This document shows, piece after piece, positions 7,435 through 16,514 of a DNA stretch of 64,000 bases; position 1 is the stretch's first letter, and every line of letters starts with the position of its first letter. The notes beneath the pieces were generated by a model that ran no database searches, was not told where the DNA came from, and worked only from the letters and a program-made list of their open reading frames with translations. The translations under genes were made by a program, and so were the position numbers. Source of the stretch: Streptomyces sp. NBC_00358 (GTDB taxonomy: Bacteria; Actinomycetota; Actinomycetes; Streptomycetales; Streptomycetaceae); contig NZ_CP107976.1 in the NCBI RefSeq assembly GCF_036099295.1, positions 1 to 64,000 of the forward strand. The letters are read 5' to 3'.

Positions 7435-9687
7435 CTATTCGCCATTGTCGGCGTCGGTGACGGTGCCGTCCTTGATGTACCGGGCGAGATTAAGTTCCGG
7501 TGCGTTGAACCGCTCGCGGACCTCCTCACCCCACAGCACGCTCTGGGTGCCCTCGTGCTTGACCAGGCCCGGGTTGATGCCGAGCTTGAAGCCGCCCGGG
7601 AGCGGCTTTCCATCCCGGTAGGGCAGGAAGTCCAGCGGGGAGGGCCCGCCTGCCGCGTAGACGACGCAGTCGGACAGGACCGCCACCGGGTACTGGCCGG
7701 TGAACGCCGCGTGCTTGACGATCTTGCGGTGCAGGTTGATCCGGGTGCGGGAGATGACCGCCGCGCGGATGTCCGGCCTCCACGTCGGACGGGACAGGGC
7801 CCGCCACGGCTCGCCCGGCCGCCAGCCCTCCCCACGCGGACGCTCGCGCAGCTTGCCCAGGCCGCCCTTCACCGTCGCCTTGATGGCCGAGACGACGATC
7901 GCCAACTCCGGGTCACGCTGCTTGTAGCCGTCCATCGCCGCCAGGAAATCCTCCGGCGACAGGTCGGCGTAGACGCCGAGGTCGGCCATCGTGGCGAGGT
8001 ACGCGTCACGCAGCCGGTTGTACCAGCCGTCCAGATAACGGCCATTCTCATGCCGCACCCAGGCCTCGACCGGCGTGACGTCGTAGCCGAGCTCCTGCGC
8101 GTAGGCGATGGTGGGTGTTGCGTACCAGGCCGGCCCTTCGGGCCGGTCGCCCTTCGGCGTGAACGGGCTGGGCAGCAGACTCGCGTCCAGGTCTGCCCAC
8201 TTGTCCTTGCCGACCTTCACCCTCGACAGGTCCACGTGGGAGAGGTCGACCAGCCAGGAGCCGGGCAGCTTCGCGTCGAACACGGGCGCCTGTACGTGCG
8301 TGGGCACGCCGAGGCCGACGGTCAGGCCGTTGGCGCCGGCGGCGAAGGCCATGTTGACGTCGATGCCGACCAGATGTCGCAGGGTGCACTCGGCATCCGT
8401 CATCGGCCGCGCCCAGTCGTAGGCCTCCTCGAACAGCTTCTCCCCGGGGCCGCGGACGTGGAAGCGCGGCAGGTCCTTGAGGAGGGGGTGGCCGTCGGGG
8501 GCCTCGCACGGCGCCGGGTCGACCGGGTCCCGGCCCAGACTGCCGGGATTGTGCTCGGAGTGCCGCTTGCCGTCGACATCCGGATCGGAGGCCCGAGTCG
8601 GCGGGTGCAGCGCGGTCATCAGCTCCAGGCCGGTCACCGCCGTCGATCCGCGGGGCGTCATCACCTGAGAGGCGAACACGCCCAGGACGCGGGCAAGTTC
8701 CGCCGGCGCCAGCTGCCCCACCTCGCCCCAATGCCGGGTGCCCAGCGCATGCCACGACGGAATACACAGCTGCACGCACTGACGGTCCGAACCCTGCGCA
8801 GGGCGGTAGATCCTCGCCCACGGCCCCAACCCGCGCTTGGTCAGCTTCCACTCCGCACGTACGAGCTGCCTGACGACCTTGTGACTCTCCGGGATCCGCC
8901 CGGCGAGACGCTCCTCGTCGCCGAGGGCGACGGGCAGACCGTAGCGCTCCAGGGCGGCCTCAGTGAGGACGAGCAGCGGATCGCCGTCCTTGCCGGGGCC
9001 GGACAGCCTCGGCTGGCCGAGCTTCGCCTCCTTCAGCGTCCAGTCCACCAGGGACGGCAGAGACTTGGCGGGCACGTCCAGGACCAGGCCGCCGGTGCAG
9101 TACGCCACCACCTGACCGTCCTCGACGTCGACGACCGCCAGCGGCCCGTTCACAAACCGAGGGTCGGTGTCCGCGGCCGGGGTGCCGGCCGGGGCTGCCT
9201 TCCGTGCGGGCGGACGACGCGGCGTCGACGACGGACTGGCAGTGGGCGACGGACGCGGCACGGCCTCCGGAGCAGCGGGGGCAGCAGTGACGGGGGCAAC
9301 AGGGGCCTGGGGGTCTTTAGTTGCGGTCCTGGCCGCAGCTTCGGGTGCCGGACTGGTGGACACAGGACGCGCCTGCGCCGAAGTCGCCGGGGCGCGCGCA
9401 GCAGTGACGGGGGTGGGTGCCGGGGCGGCCGGCTCTTCCGGGGTGGGGTAGAGCTCCGCGAGCTGCCGCAGCATCCGCGCATACGCCTCACGCTCCGGAC
9501 CACGCGGCTCGGTAGGCTTCGTCAGCGACTCCCAGCCGGACACCGTGGCCCGACGCACCTGCAAGGCCGCAGCAACCTCATCCAACGTCAGGCCATGCGC
9601 GGTACGCAGCCGCTTACGCTCCACCGCAGGCGGCAACGACGAGCGGGACGCCACCAGCGCATCCACCGCATCGAACAACTCAGACAT
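7435..9687 (-). CDS. tap: Telomere-associated protein Tap
   Basis: 750 residues, close to the usual length of Tap, which binds telomeric DNA and recruits Tpg for end replication. ATG 9687 follows CTGGAGGTGCTGC, so the upstream in-frame extension is rejected. Residues 15-60 form an XRE-like helix-turn-helix (LTLDEVAAALQVRRATVSGW). Residues about 85-180 are a proline/alanine-rich linker. The rest is the conserved Tap body, including LVGIDVNMAFAAGANGL and WARIYRP. It is directly upstream of tpg in the usual order. Five CGTAC-type repeats stand just upstream and may be its operator. Confidence 0.95.
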   Translation of the reverse strand: MSELFDAVDALVASRSSLPPAVERKRLRTAHGLTLDEVAAALQVRRATVSGWESLTKPTEPRGPEREAYARMLRQLAELYPTPEEPAAPAPTPVTAARAPATSAQARPVSTSPAPEAAARTATKDPQAPVAPVTAAPAAPEAVPRPSPTASPSSTPRRPPARKAAPAGTPAADTDPRFVNGPLAVVDVEDGQVVAYCTGGLVLDVPAKSLPSLVDWTLKEAKLGQPRLSGPGKDGDPLLVLTEAALERYGLPVALGDEERLAGRIPESHKVVRQLVRAEWKLTKRGLGPWARIYRPAQGSDRQCVQLCIPSWHALGTRHWGEVGQLAPAELARVLGVFASQVMTPRGSTAVTGLELMTALHPPTRASDPDVDGKRHSEHNPGSLGRDPVDPAPCEAPDGHPLLKDLPRFHVRGPGEKLFEEAYDWARPMTDAECTLRHLVGIDVNMAFAAGANGLTVGLGVPTHVQAPVFDAKLPGSWLVDLSHVDLSRVKVGKDKWADLDASLLPSPFTPKGDRPEGPAWYATPTIAYAQELGYDVTPVEAWVRHENGRYLDGWYNRLRDAYLATMADLGVYADLSPEDFLAAMDGYKQRDPELAIVVSAIKATVKGGLGKLRERPRGEGWRPGEPWRALSRPTWRPDIRAAVISRTRINLHRKIVKHAAFTGQYPVAVLSDCVVYAAGGPSPLDFLPYRDGKPLPGGFKLGINPGLVKHEGTQSVLWGEEVRERFNAPELNLARYIKDGTVTDADNGE

Positions 9688-9723
9688 GCAGCACCTCCAG
9701 ACCACCACCCTACCCTCGACAAC

Positions 9724-9772
9724 CGTACAAAGTGCGTACATACGTCGTACGAGTTGCGTACGAAGAGCGTCC
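9724..9772. repeat. Five CGTAC repeats with exact 11-bp period upstream of tap
   Basis: CGTAC begins at 9724, 9735, 9746 and 9757, and a CGTCC variant at 9768. The period is exactly 11 bases, so all copies face the same side of the helix. The array lies 37-85 bases upstream of the tap start codon and in the shared leader of the divergent gene at 9952. It probably binds a DNA-binding protein cooperatively; Tap itself is a candidate. Confidence 0.8.
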
Positions 9773-9951
9773 GAAGGGCAACCCGTGAAGCTAAGGACGG
9801 GTGTCCTGTCTCGCCGAAGCTTGACCAGTCGACGTCTGTCTCACCGAAGTCTGTCCGCAGTTCAATGCGGGTGGTCCTGGGCAGTGAGGTTTTGGAAGCG
9901 TCCGGAGCAGATTCACGGCCTGACCAGCGGCCGCTCCGGCACAATCCCAGG

Positions 9952-10257
9952 ATGATCGGCAACCGGATCACCTATCGCACGGCGGACGGCGTCCGCATAC
10001 CCGGCACCTGGCGGCACGTCTTCATCCGCAACGGCGGCCACTATTTCCTCACCGACCTCTTCATCTACGCTGACGGGCTCATCGACTGCTGGGGCTTGGT
10101 CACCGTCGTGGAGTTCGAGGAGAAGCTGCGCACCGGCTGGGTGGCGACCAGCTTCCCGGAAGGCGGCGAGGCCTCCGCACACGAGCTGGCGGACTGGAAG
10201 TTCTGCGAACCGAAGAGCTGGCTCACGCCCGAGCTGTTGGTCGCTCGTCGAAGGTGA
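9952..10257 (+). CDS. DUF7638-like protein
   Basis: 101 residues from ATG 9952; the frame is open far upstream but that part is the mirror of tap. The pattern of TWRHVFIRNGGHYFLTDL, then FIYADGLIDCWGLV, then EKLRTGWVATSFPEG and SAHELADWKFCEP matches small actinobacterial proteins I associate with DUF7638. The function is unknown. Its last 35 bases overlap the 3' end of the convergent Shedu gene. Confidence 0.75.
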   Translation: MIGNRITYRTADGVRIPGTWRHVFIRNGGHYFLTDLFIYADGLIDCWGLVTVVEFEEKLRTGWVATSFPEGGEASAHELADWKFCEPKSWLTPELLVARRR

Positions 10258-11923
10258 TGATCTCGACGTCCTGGATCGATGTCCGGTACAGCTCGAAGGA
10301 GTTGATCTTCTCCGGGTTCACGGCGCCGTTATGGGTGAACTCGCGCAGGCTCCCGATCACCACGACCTGCCGGGGCCGGGTGGTGGACAGTTCGATGCCG
10401 GTCGGGGTGCCGTCGTCGTCGTGGATGCGGGTGAGGAACTCGTGGGAGATGAGCTGCTGGGCCTTGCTGACGGTCTTCTGCACCTGCGCCACGCCGCCGC
10501 CCAGTTCTTTCGATGCCTGGTAGACGCCCGCGCGGTATGGGGTCTTGGCGAGCAGCTCCGTGTCGTGGGTCTTGATTTCGCAGAAGAGCATGCTGCTGAT
10601 CAGGCCTTTGGAACGCATGATGGCGTCGATGCGTTTCCCGGCTCCGCTGAAGATGTTGGCGCCGGTGGTGATGCGTTCCAGTTTGCCGTCGTCGATGGAT
10701 TCGCAGGCGATGAGGTTGAGCCCGTAGCCGAAGATCCACTGGTTCGTCTCGAAGAAGGCCTGCCAGACGGCCTCTACCCCGCGTGTCGTTGCCAGGCTCT
10801 CTTCCTTCCGGAAGTAGTCGTGGTCGGTCAGCAGCCGTTCGAACCTGCGGAGCTGTTCCTTGCGGTTGCTGATCAGCCGGATGTCCTCCTCGGTGAGTCC
10901 GCCGCCGATGGCTGTCCTGACCGCGCCGAGCACCGTCGTCCGGTCCTGGCCGGTCAGCAGCTGAGCCAGGTGGGCCTCGTCGCCGACCATGAGCTGGAGG
11001 GAGTCGCCGGGTGTGCTCAGGCCGGTGCAGCCCTGGAGGAAGTTGATGACTTTCCAGAAGTTCTCGTGGACGTCCCCGGTGTCGACGAGCGCCTTGACGG
11101 CCCGGGTGGTCCCGCTATCGGGCACTGTCTGCGTCGCGGAGACTTCCTCGGCTTTCCTCTTGTCCTTCTTCCAGAGCTTGATCCTCGGCGTGAAGGTGTC
11201 GCCCTTCTTGATGACGGTGACGCTGCACAAGGTCGCTACCTGCGGCCGGTCGTCGAGGACGAAGTCGGTGATCATCCGGCGTGCGCGGGTGTCGTAGAGG
11301 TAGTGGAACCCGCTGCCGTCCTGTGAACCACGGATCTCCAGGTCGGTGAAGTCCCTGGCGGTGACGTCGAACTCGGTGCCGGAGAAGGGCAGTCGCAAGC
11401 CTCGGACTATGGGGGTCGCGGGCGTGGCGGCTTGGGTGCGCCAGTCCGGTGGGATGCTGGGCAGCGGACGGGAGTCGCCTTCGACCACGAGGTCCTGGAC
11501 GTCGATGCGCCCGAGCTGGGTGAGCACGGACTGCAAGGTTCGCCAGAGCGCCTCCTTCGCCCCCGGGGTGCAGGTGGGCAGGAGTTCGCGTTCCACCGTC
11601 AGGACCGCCTCGTAGGTGGCCTCCGTCCAACGGTCACCCGGGGTGGGGTGGTAGATGCCGCCGTCGTGGCGCAGGGTCAGGACCGCTGTGCGCAGCAGGT
11701 CGCGTGCGGTCTCCTCGCCGGCGCAGTCCAGGAGGCTGTAGGCTTGCCCGAGGACCAGCTCGAGCTTGCCCGTGTCGTCGTCGTTCAGCGGCAGCGCGAT
11801 CAATGGACCCGTGGGCGGAACCCGGACCGGCGTGTAGATGGGGCGGCCGGAGAGGAAGTCGTAGGAACGCAGGCCCCATCCGTCCGGTGCCAGCAGCCGG
11901 TTCAGCTCCTCGACCTGCTTCAT
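10223..11923 (-). CDS. sduA: Shedu-family (DUF4263) anti-phage nuclease
   Basis: 566 residues from ATG 11923, which follows GAGGAGG and the onset of high GC3; the frame is open to 12145. The C-terminal 200 residues carry the Shedu signature: NQWIFGYGLNLI, then GAGKRIDAIMRSKG and MLFCEIKTH (a PD-(D/E)XK pair of D and ExK), then YRAGVYQASKELGGGVAQVQ. Shedu proteins are single-gene DNA-cleaving defence systems, with N-terminal regions that vary between members and act as sensors. The N-terminal part here, about 350 residues with LPLNDDDTGKLELVLGQAY, is unassigned. If the longer start is used, a glycine/alanine-rich hydrophobic segment (AAGLGTVSGGVGFGLAAG) precedes it and could be a membrane anchor. 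Confidence 0.85.
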   Translation of the reverse strand: MKQVEELNRLLAPDGWGLRSYDFLSGRPIYTPVRVPPTGPLIALPLNDDDTGKLELVLGQAYSLLDCAGEETARDLLRTAVLTLRHDGGIYHPTPGDRWTEATYEAVLTVERELLPTCTPGAKEALWRTLQSVLTQLGRIDVQDLVVEGDSRPLPSIPPDWRTQAATPATPIVRGLRLPFSGTEFDVTARDFTDLEIRGSQDGSGFHYLYDTRARRMITDFVLDDRPQVATLCSVTVIKKGDTFTPRIKLWKKDKRKAEEVSATQTVPDSGTTRAVKALVDTGDVHENFWKVINFLQGCTGLSTPGDSLQLMVGDEAHLAQLLTGQDRTTVLGAVRTAIGGGLTEEDIRLISNRKEQLRRFERLLTDHDYFRKEESLATTRGVEAVWQAFFETNQWIFGYGLNLIACESIDDGKLERITTGANIFSGAGKRIDAIMRSKGLISSMLFCEIKTHDTELLAKTPYRAGVYQASKELGGGVAQVQKTVSKAQQLISHEFLTRIHDDDGTPTGIELSTTRPRQVVVIGSLREFTHNGAVNPEKINSFELYRTSIQDVEIITFDERPTARA

Positions 11924-12226
11924 CGCCTCCTCGACGCCGGCCGCGACTGCAGATCCAGCGGCACCTGCAATAGCTCCACAACCAGCTGCCAGCCCGAAGC
12001 CAACTCCCCCGCTTACAGTGCCGAGTCCAGCAGCCATGAGCGAGATCGCGGTACGCCCAAAGGGCGTGGACGTGCGTCGTGCCGAACTGCCGATACCCGT
12101 TGTGCGCCCTGGCAGCGGCAGGGCGCACACCCAGCGCCCCCACAAGCCCCGACGCCACCCCTACAGAAGCCGTTTGTAAGCCCGTCATCCCTGGCCAGAG
12201 CCATCCCGAAACGGGACCTTCGGGCC

Positions 12227-12594
12227 ATGACCCCCTTCCCCCTCCGCTTCAGCGCCACCCCGCGCGGCGCCCGCCGCCTCGCCTCCCACCAGATGGACCT
12301 CTGGGGCTGGGGCTATGGCAGTTCGGTGCACGACACCGTGGAGCTGATCGTCGCCGAGCTGGCCGCGAACGCCGTCACCCACGGCCGATGCCCGGCCGGG
12401 ACGCCGAGCTGCGGCTGAGCCTGGAGGCCGGGCAGGTGCGGGTGGAGGTGAGTGACACGCGCGGCGACCGGCTTCCCGTGGCGCGCGAAGCGGGTGACTG
12501 CGAGGACGGCGGCCGTGGAATCGTCCTCGTCGCCTCGCTGGCCGAGAAGTGGGGCACGACCCCGCGCCCCGGCGCCCCCGGCAAGACCGTCTGA
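12227..12594 (+). pseudogene. Frameshifted ATP-binding regulator (HATPase, anti-sigma-like)
   Basis: ATG 12227 starts a typical Streptomyces RsbW-like ATPase (MTPFPLRFSATPRGARRLA ...VELIVAELAANAVTHGR). After the N-box (ELAANAVTHG) the frame breaks near 12390. The remainder, GRDAELRLSLEAGQVRVEVS then GGRGIVLVASLAEKWG, is in the next frame. A single missing base in CGATGCCC explains it. The first frame stops at 12418. Either it is a pseudogene or the base call is wrong. Confidence 0.8.
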
Positions 12595-12860
12595 GCGATC
12601 GTGACCAGCGGCGCGGCGATGTCGAGTTCCTGCCCATTCATCTCTGATGATTCGTCACCAATCCTCAGGAAAAGCTCAGTTGACGGTCAAGGCCAAGCCA
12701 GACAAAGCCCACGGGAAAGCAAAGTCCCCTACCCGGAAACGTGATCGAAAGTGGACAGAGTTGAATTGATCATGCCATTCACTCCCCTTCATGGCTGCTA
12801 GGTTCACGACGGCTCCGGACCTGACCATCCGGAGTCATGCATGAACAACGGGAGGAAAAC

Positions 12861-13271
12861 ATGCGCAAGTTGGCAGTCGGCGCAATAGCCGCAGGCCTGT
12901 TCGCCGTCAGCGCGGGGACGGCGGCCGCCGTCTCGTGGCACACCATTCCGACGCTGTCCACCGGTGGCGGTTCGTTCACCAGCGGCCAGTACACCTTCTG
13001 GCCCTCGAACCAGAACCACGGCGCCTTCGAGTGGGCGGGCAACCTGAACGACACCGACAACGGTGACGGTCACAACGTCTACATTCAGGTCCGTGTCGAG
13101 GGCTACGACTGGAGCCGCTACAACGGCACGCAGAAGCACAGCGTCCCGCTCGACAAGCTGAACTGGGACGGCGCCGCTCTGCACACCGACGACGCCTACA
13201 TCCGCGTCTGCCGTGACAAGGGCTCGCTCAACCCTGACAACTGCTCGTCGACGAAGCACTACCAGAGGTAG
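12861..13271 (+). CDS. Small secreted protein of unknown function
   Basis: 136 residues from ATG 12861, preceded by GGGAGGAAAAC (the ATG at 12837 has no such site). A Sec signal peptide (MRKLAVGAIAAGLFAVSAGT, then AAA) is followed by a mature domain of about 110 residues. This domain is rich in N, D, W, Y and G, with two cysteines near the C-terminus (VCRDKGSLNPDNC), probably one disulfide. The family is not recognised. A perfect hairpin follows at once, so it is a single-gene transcript. Confidence 0.8.
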   Translation: MRKLAVGAIAAGLFAVSAGTAAAVSWHTIPTLSTGGGSFTSGQYTFWPSNQNHGAFEWAGNLNDTDNGDGHNVYIQVRVEGYDWSRYNGTQKHSVPLDKLNWDGAALHTDDAYIRVCRDKGSLNPDNCSSTKHYQR

Positions 13272-13290
13272 TCGGCACTTCGGCACGGCC

Positions 13291-13322
13291 GCGGGCCCAG
13301 GGGCACATCCCCCTGGGCCCGC
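13291..13322 (+). terminator. Strong intrinsic terminator
   Basis: Perfect 13-bp inverted repeat (GCGGGCCCAGGGG at 13291-13303 and its complement at 13310-13322) with a 6-base loop and CTTCTTT shortly after, 19 bases beyond the secreted protein's stop. Confidence 0.85.
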
Positions 13323-13341
13323 ACGCTTCTTTGGGGAAGCC

Positions 13342-14022
13342 ATCAGCACGTCAGACATCATCTCGGCCGTCGGAGTCGACCTCTCCTACGGCAGCCAACA
13401 GGCCGTCCGCGACGCCCACCTCTCGGTCACCCCGGGTGAGGTCGTGGCCATCACGGGGCAGAGCGGCTCCGGCAAGTCCTCACTTCTCTACTGCCTGGCC
13501 GGGGTGCTGCCCACCACCCGCGGCCAGGTGCGCTTCGAGGGGCGCTCGCTCGGTGACCTCTCCGACGAAGAGATCAGCGCCCTGCGCCGGGAACGTTTCG
13601 GGTTCGTCTTCCAGTACGGCGAACTGCTGCCGGAACTGACCATCGAGGAGAACACCGCGCTGCCACTGCGCCTGACCGGACAGCGCAAGCAGCCCGCCCT
13701 CGCCAGAGCGGGTGAAGTGCTGGGGCGGCTCGGCCTCGGCGAGCTGCGTCACCGTCGGCCCTCACAGGTCTCGGGCGGACAGAGCCAGCGCGTCGCGGTG
13801 GCGCGCGCCCTGGTCCACCGGCCCGCGGTCGTGTTCGCGGACGAGCCGACGGGCTCCCTGGACAGCGCCAACGCCTCCGCCGTGCTGAAGGAGTTCCTCG
13901 GGCTGGCCCGCTCCCAGGGAACCGCCGTCATTCTGGTGACGCACGACCACGGGGTGGCCGCACAGGCCGACACCCGTTACACGATGGCGGACGGAATACT
14001 CACGCCGCGAGGTGCGGCGTGA
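13342..14022 (+). CDS. ABC transporter ATP-binding protein (MacB/LolD type)
   Basis: About 226 residues: Walker A (GQSGSGKSS), Q-loop (VFQYGELLPELTIEEN), signature (VSGGQSQRVAVARAL), Walker B (VVFADEPTG) and H-loop (VTHDHG). It pairs with the FtsX-like permease by a GTGA overlap, the usual arrangement of MacB-type exporters. The start is odd. Behind the terminator there is no ATG, GTG or TTG in frame before the conserved SYGSQQAVRDAHL region. TTGGGGAAGCC is followed by ATC at 13342, which is my best start; the ATG at 13213 lies inside the preceding gene and before the terminator. Confidence 0.85.
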   Translation: MSTSDIISAVGVDLSYGSQQAVRDAHLSVTPGEVVAITGQSGSGKSSLLYCLAGVLPTTRGQVRFEGRSLGDLSDEEISALRRERFGFVFQYGELLPELTIEENTALPLRLTGQRKQPALARAGEVLGRLGLGELRHRRPSQVSGGQSQRVAVARALVHRPAVVFADEPTGSLDSANASAVLKEFLGLARSQGTAVILVTHDHGVAAQADTRYTMADGILTPRGAA

Positions 14023-16307
14023 CCGAATTCCTGCTCGGCCTGCGGCTGCTCCTCGGCGCAGGCCGCGGCAACCGCACACGTTTCTTCCTGATGGCGGCCG
14101 GCGGCTCCATCGGTGTCTGCTGCCTCGCCCTCGTCCTCACCGTTCCGGCGATCCTGCACGCCCACGACGGCCGGGCCGCGGCACGGCAGCCCGTCACCTC
14201 CTCCAAAGGGCCTGCGGACGGCACGCTCGTCGTCGAGCGCTCCGACGCGTACGGATCCAGGCCGTTCACCCGCGTGTTCATCGCCCGGGGCACCGAGGGA
14301 ACGCGGTCGGCCCCACCCGGTCTGCCCCGGCTCCCCGGCCCCGGTGAGGTGTTCGTCTCGCCGCGGGTCCACGACCTCCTGCGCGAGGCACCCGCCGTCA
14401 AGGGGCTGCTGCCGGGACGGGAGCAGGGAACCATCGCCGGGGCGGGGCTCGCGCACCCGGACGAGCTGTACGCGTACATCGGCACCACGCGCGGCCGTAT
14501 CGCCCACGAGGGCCGGACCCTGAAGGGGTTCGGGTACGACTACGCCCCGTCCCCCGCCGTGGAACCGTCCACGTTGACGGACGTGCGCTTCGCTCTGGCC
14601 ACCTTGGTTCTGCTGCCCCTGGGAATCTTCCTCACCGTCTGCGCGCGTCTCTCCGCCGCCAGCCGTATGCGGCGCCTGGCGGCGCTGCGCCTGCTGGGCC
14701 TCAGCGTCAAGGGCACCCAGCGGGTGAACGCGGCGGAGACCGTGATGGCCGCACTGCTCGGCGCGGTGCTCGGCCTCGGGGAGTACTGGGTCCTCAACCA
14801 GGTGATGTCCAGGACGGGACTGCCCGCGCTGCGGTGGTATCCGGACGACGGTGCCCTGTCCGCGACCACGGTCGCCGTGTGTCTGATCGGCTGCCCGGCG
14901 CTGGCCTGGTTCGTCGGCCGCAAGAGTGCGCGGGAAGCCGCCGCCAACCCACTGGCGGTACGCCGCACCGCGCTCCCGCGACCGCCGTCCAAGTGGGGCG
15001 CTCTCCTCCTTGTCGCCGGTATGGGCATCGTGTCCGGCTTCTGCGTCAGCGGTGTGCTCGGACACCCGGCGTCGAGTGTGGGCGTGAACGCGCTGCTCGT
15101 GGTCGGCGGCGTCGTACTGACCGGAGTCGGGCTCGTGCTCACGCTCCCGTTGATCTCGTACGTTCTCGCCCGACGGGTGGCGGCCTCCACCCAGTCCCTC
15201 ACGCTCAACCTGGCGATGCGACGCAATGAGGCCGAGCCCGGAAGCACGATGAGGGTCGTCACCGGTCTCGTGCTCCTCGTCTACGCCGCCTCGCTCGCCC
15301 AGGGTGTTCTCATCCAGCTGGAACAGGTCAGTCGGCCGTCCGGACCCGTGCAGGACTACTCCCTCTCCCTTTCCGCTCTGACCCCGGACCGGCAGAGGGA
15401 ACTCGGCGGCCTCGCCGGTGTGCGCGCCCACGCCGTCACGATGAACTCCTGGGTCGATCTCGAGAGGAAGAGCCCCGAGGACGCGTTCGCGTCGTCGGCC
15501 ACCGCCCTGATCGCCACCTGCGCGCAGCTGGACCGCATGGTCCAGCGTTCCCAGGGCTGCGTGGACGGCAAGGTGATGAGGCTCGTCGACCCCAACTCCA
15601 GCGTCGGATCCGACGTGAAGCCGGGCACGCCCTTCCGGTTCCGCCTCTCGGGGAGCGGGACCGGGCACCTGGACATCGGCTTTCCCGCCGACGGGATCGT
15701 CTACAGCGGGTACTCCGCGTCCGCCGTGGGCAACGCCGTGCTCCTCGTCCCGCCGACGGCACTGCCCCCACACGCCCGGCCCCGTGACGCCGAGCTCGTA
15801 CTGACCAGCAGCTCGGAGCCCGGCCAGGTCCGCAAGGTCCTCGACGGCATCGGTGCGATCGCCCCGGTCGCCGAGGTGGAGCTGGTCGGACTGAACGTCC
15901 AGGGACTCGAACAGATATCGGTCGTCGAAACCCTGCTGGCCCTAGGCATGATCATGGGGTTGGTCATCGGTGTGGCTGCGTTCCTGGTGTCCGTGACCGA
16001 CCGCGCGGTCGAGCGCCGTGCGCAGGTCACCGCCGTCACCCTGATCGGTGCCCGGGCACGGACCATGCGGGCCGTGCAGTGCCTCCAGGTGGTGCTGCCG
16101 CTCAGTCTCGGTCTCGCCCTGGCGGTCGTCACCGGGAAGCTCGCCGAGTCCAGCTACCTGATCACCGGTGGCGGAGCGATCCGCTGGGATGTCGCCGGCA
16201 TCCCCCTGCTGTCCTTGGCGGTGGCGGGAGTGGTGGCGGCCGCGGCAGCGGGCTCACTGCCGCTGGCCGGCCGCCGGATCGATCCGGAGCTGATCCGCCG
16301 CGACTGA
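14019..16307 (+). CDS. FtsX-like ABC transporter permease
   Basis: 762 residues from GTG 14019. It has an N-terminal membrane segment (residues about 24-45), an extracytoplasmic loop, a cluster of membrane helices in the middle (about 190-420, with LATLVLLPLGIFLTVC and WGALLLVAGMGIVSGFC), a second large outside domain, and three C-terminal helices (around ETLLALGMIMGLVIGVAAFL). This is the duplicated FtsX layout. Its partner ATPase is directly upstream. The substrate is unknown; such exporters in actinomycetes often move lipids or peptides. A 19-bp-stem terminator follows. Confidence 0.9.
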   Translation: MTEFLLGLRLLLGAGRGNRTRFFLMAAGGSIGVCCLALVLTVPAILHAHDGRAAARQPVTSSKGPADGTLVVERSDAYGSRPFTRVFIARGTEGTRSAPPGLPRLPGPGEVFVSPRVHDLLREAPAVKGLLPGREQGTIAGAGLAHPDELYAYIGTTRGRIAHEGRTLKGFGYDYAPSPAVEPSTLTDVRFALATLVLLPLGIFLTVCARLSAASRMRRLAALRLLGLSVKGTQRVNAAETVMAALLGAVLGLGEYWVLNQVMSRTGLPALRWYPDDGALSATTVAVCLIGCPALAWFVGRKSAREAAANPLAVRRTALPRPPSKWGALLLVAGMGIVSGFCVSGVLGHPASSVGVNALLVVGGVVLTGVGLVLTLPLISYVLARRVAASTQSLTLNLAMRRNEAEPGSTMRVVTGLVLLVYAASLAQGVLIQLEQVSRPSGPVQDYSLSLSALTPDRQRELGGLAGVRAHAVTMNSWVDLERKSPEDAFASSATALIATCAQLDRMVQRSQGCVDGKVMRLVDPNSSVGSDVKPGTPFRFRLSGSGTGHLDIGFPADGIVYSGYSASAVGNAVLLVPPTALPPHARPRDAELVLTSSSEPGQVRKVLDGIGAIAPVAEVELVGLNVQGLEQISVVETLLALGMIMGLVIGVAAFLVSVTDRAVERRAQVTAVTLIGARARTMRAVQCLQVVLPLSLGLALAVVTGKLAESSYLITGGGAIRWDVAGIPLLSLAVAGVVAAAAAGSLPLAGRRIDPELIRRD

Positions 16308-16318
16308 CGAACCGGTTC

Positions 16319-16377
16319 GACACGGCCGAGGGGCTGTCCGAAGCCGGGTCCTGGCTTCGGACAGCCCCTCGGTGTCG
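16319..16377 (+). terminator. Long hairpin terminator after the ABC exporter
   Basis: Nearly perfect inverted repeat: a 19-bp core (CGAGGGGCTGTCCGAAGCC and its complement) around a seven-base loop, extended by GACAC/GTGTC at the base. It starts 11 bases past the permease stop. Confidence 0.85.
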
Positions 16378-16514
16378 AGCGAGGAGTCCGGCCGACGCGG
16401 ACCCGGCGAGCCGCTCGCCGCCCGTCCGGATCCGCCGTCCTCTCCGCCCCCCGTGCGCGACCTGGCAGGATGAGGAGGAGTTGCGAGGGACACCAAGGGG
16501 AGCGGAAGCAGTCG

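Noticed and set aside
6763..9951. Very long rightward open frame (over 1000 codons) opposite tap and tpg
   Set aside because: It is the mirror of two well-recognised genes, is rich in Arg, Gly and His runs, and has no motif. Only its last 101 codons (from 9952) are kept as a gene.
10331..11326. Rightward frame opposite the Shedu gene
   Set aside because: Antisense of the DUF4263 coding region; no motif of its own.
13977..15773. 598-codon leftward frame opposite the FtsX-like permease
   Set aside because: Composition (GRGQG, ERGAAYRQ runs) is typical of the antisense of a GC-rich gene; the permease on the other strand is unmistakable.
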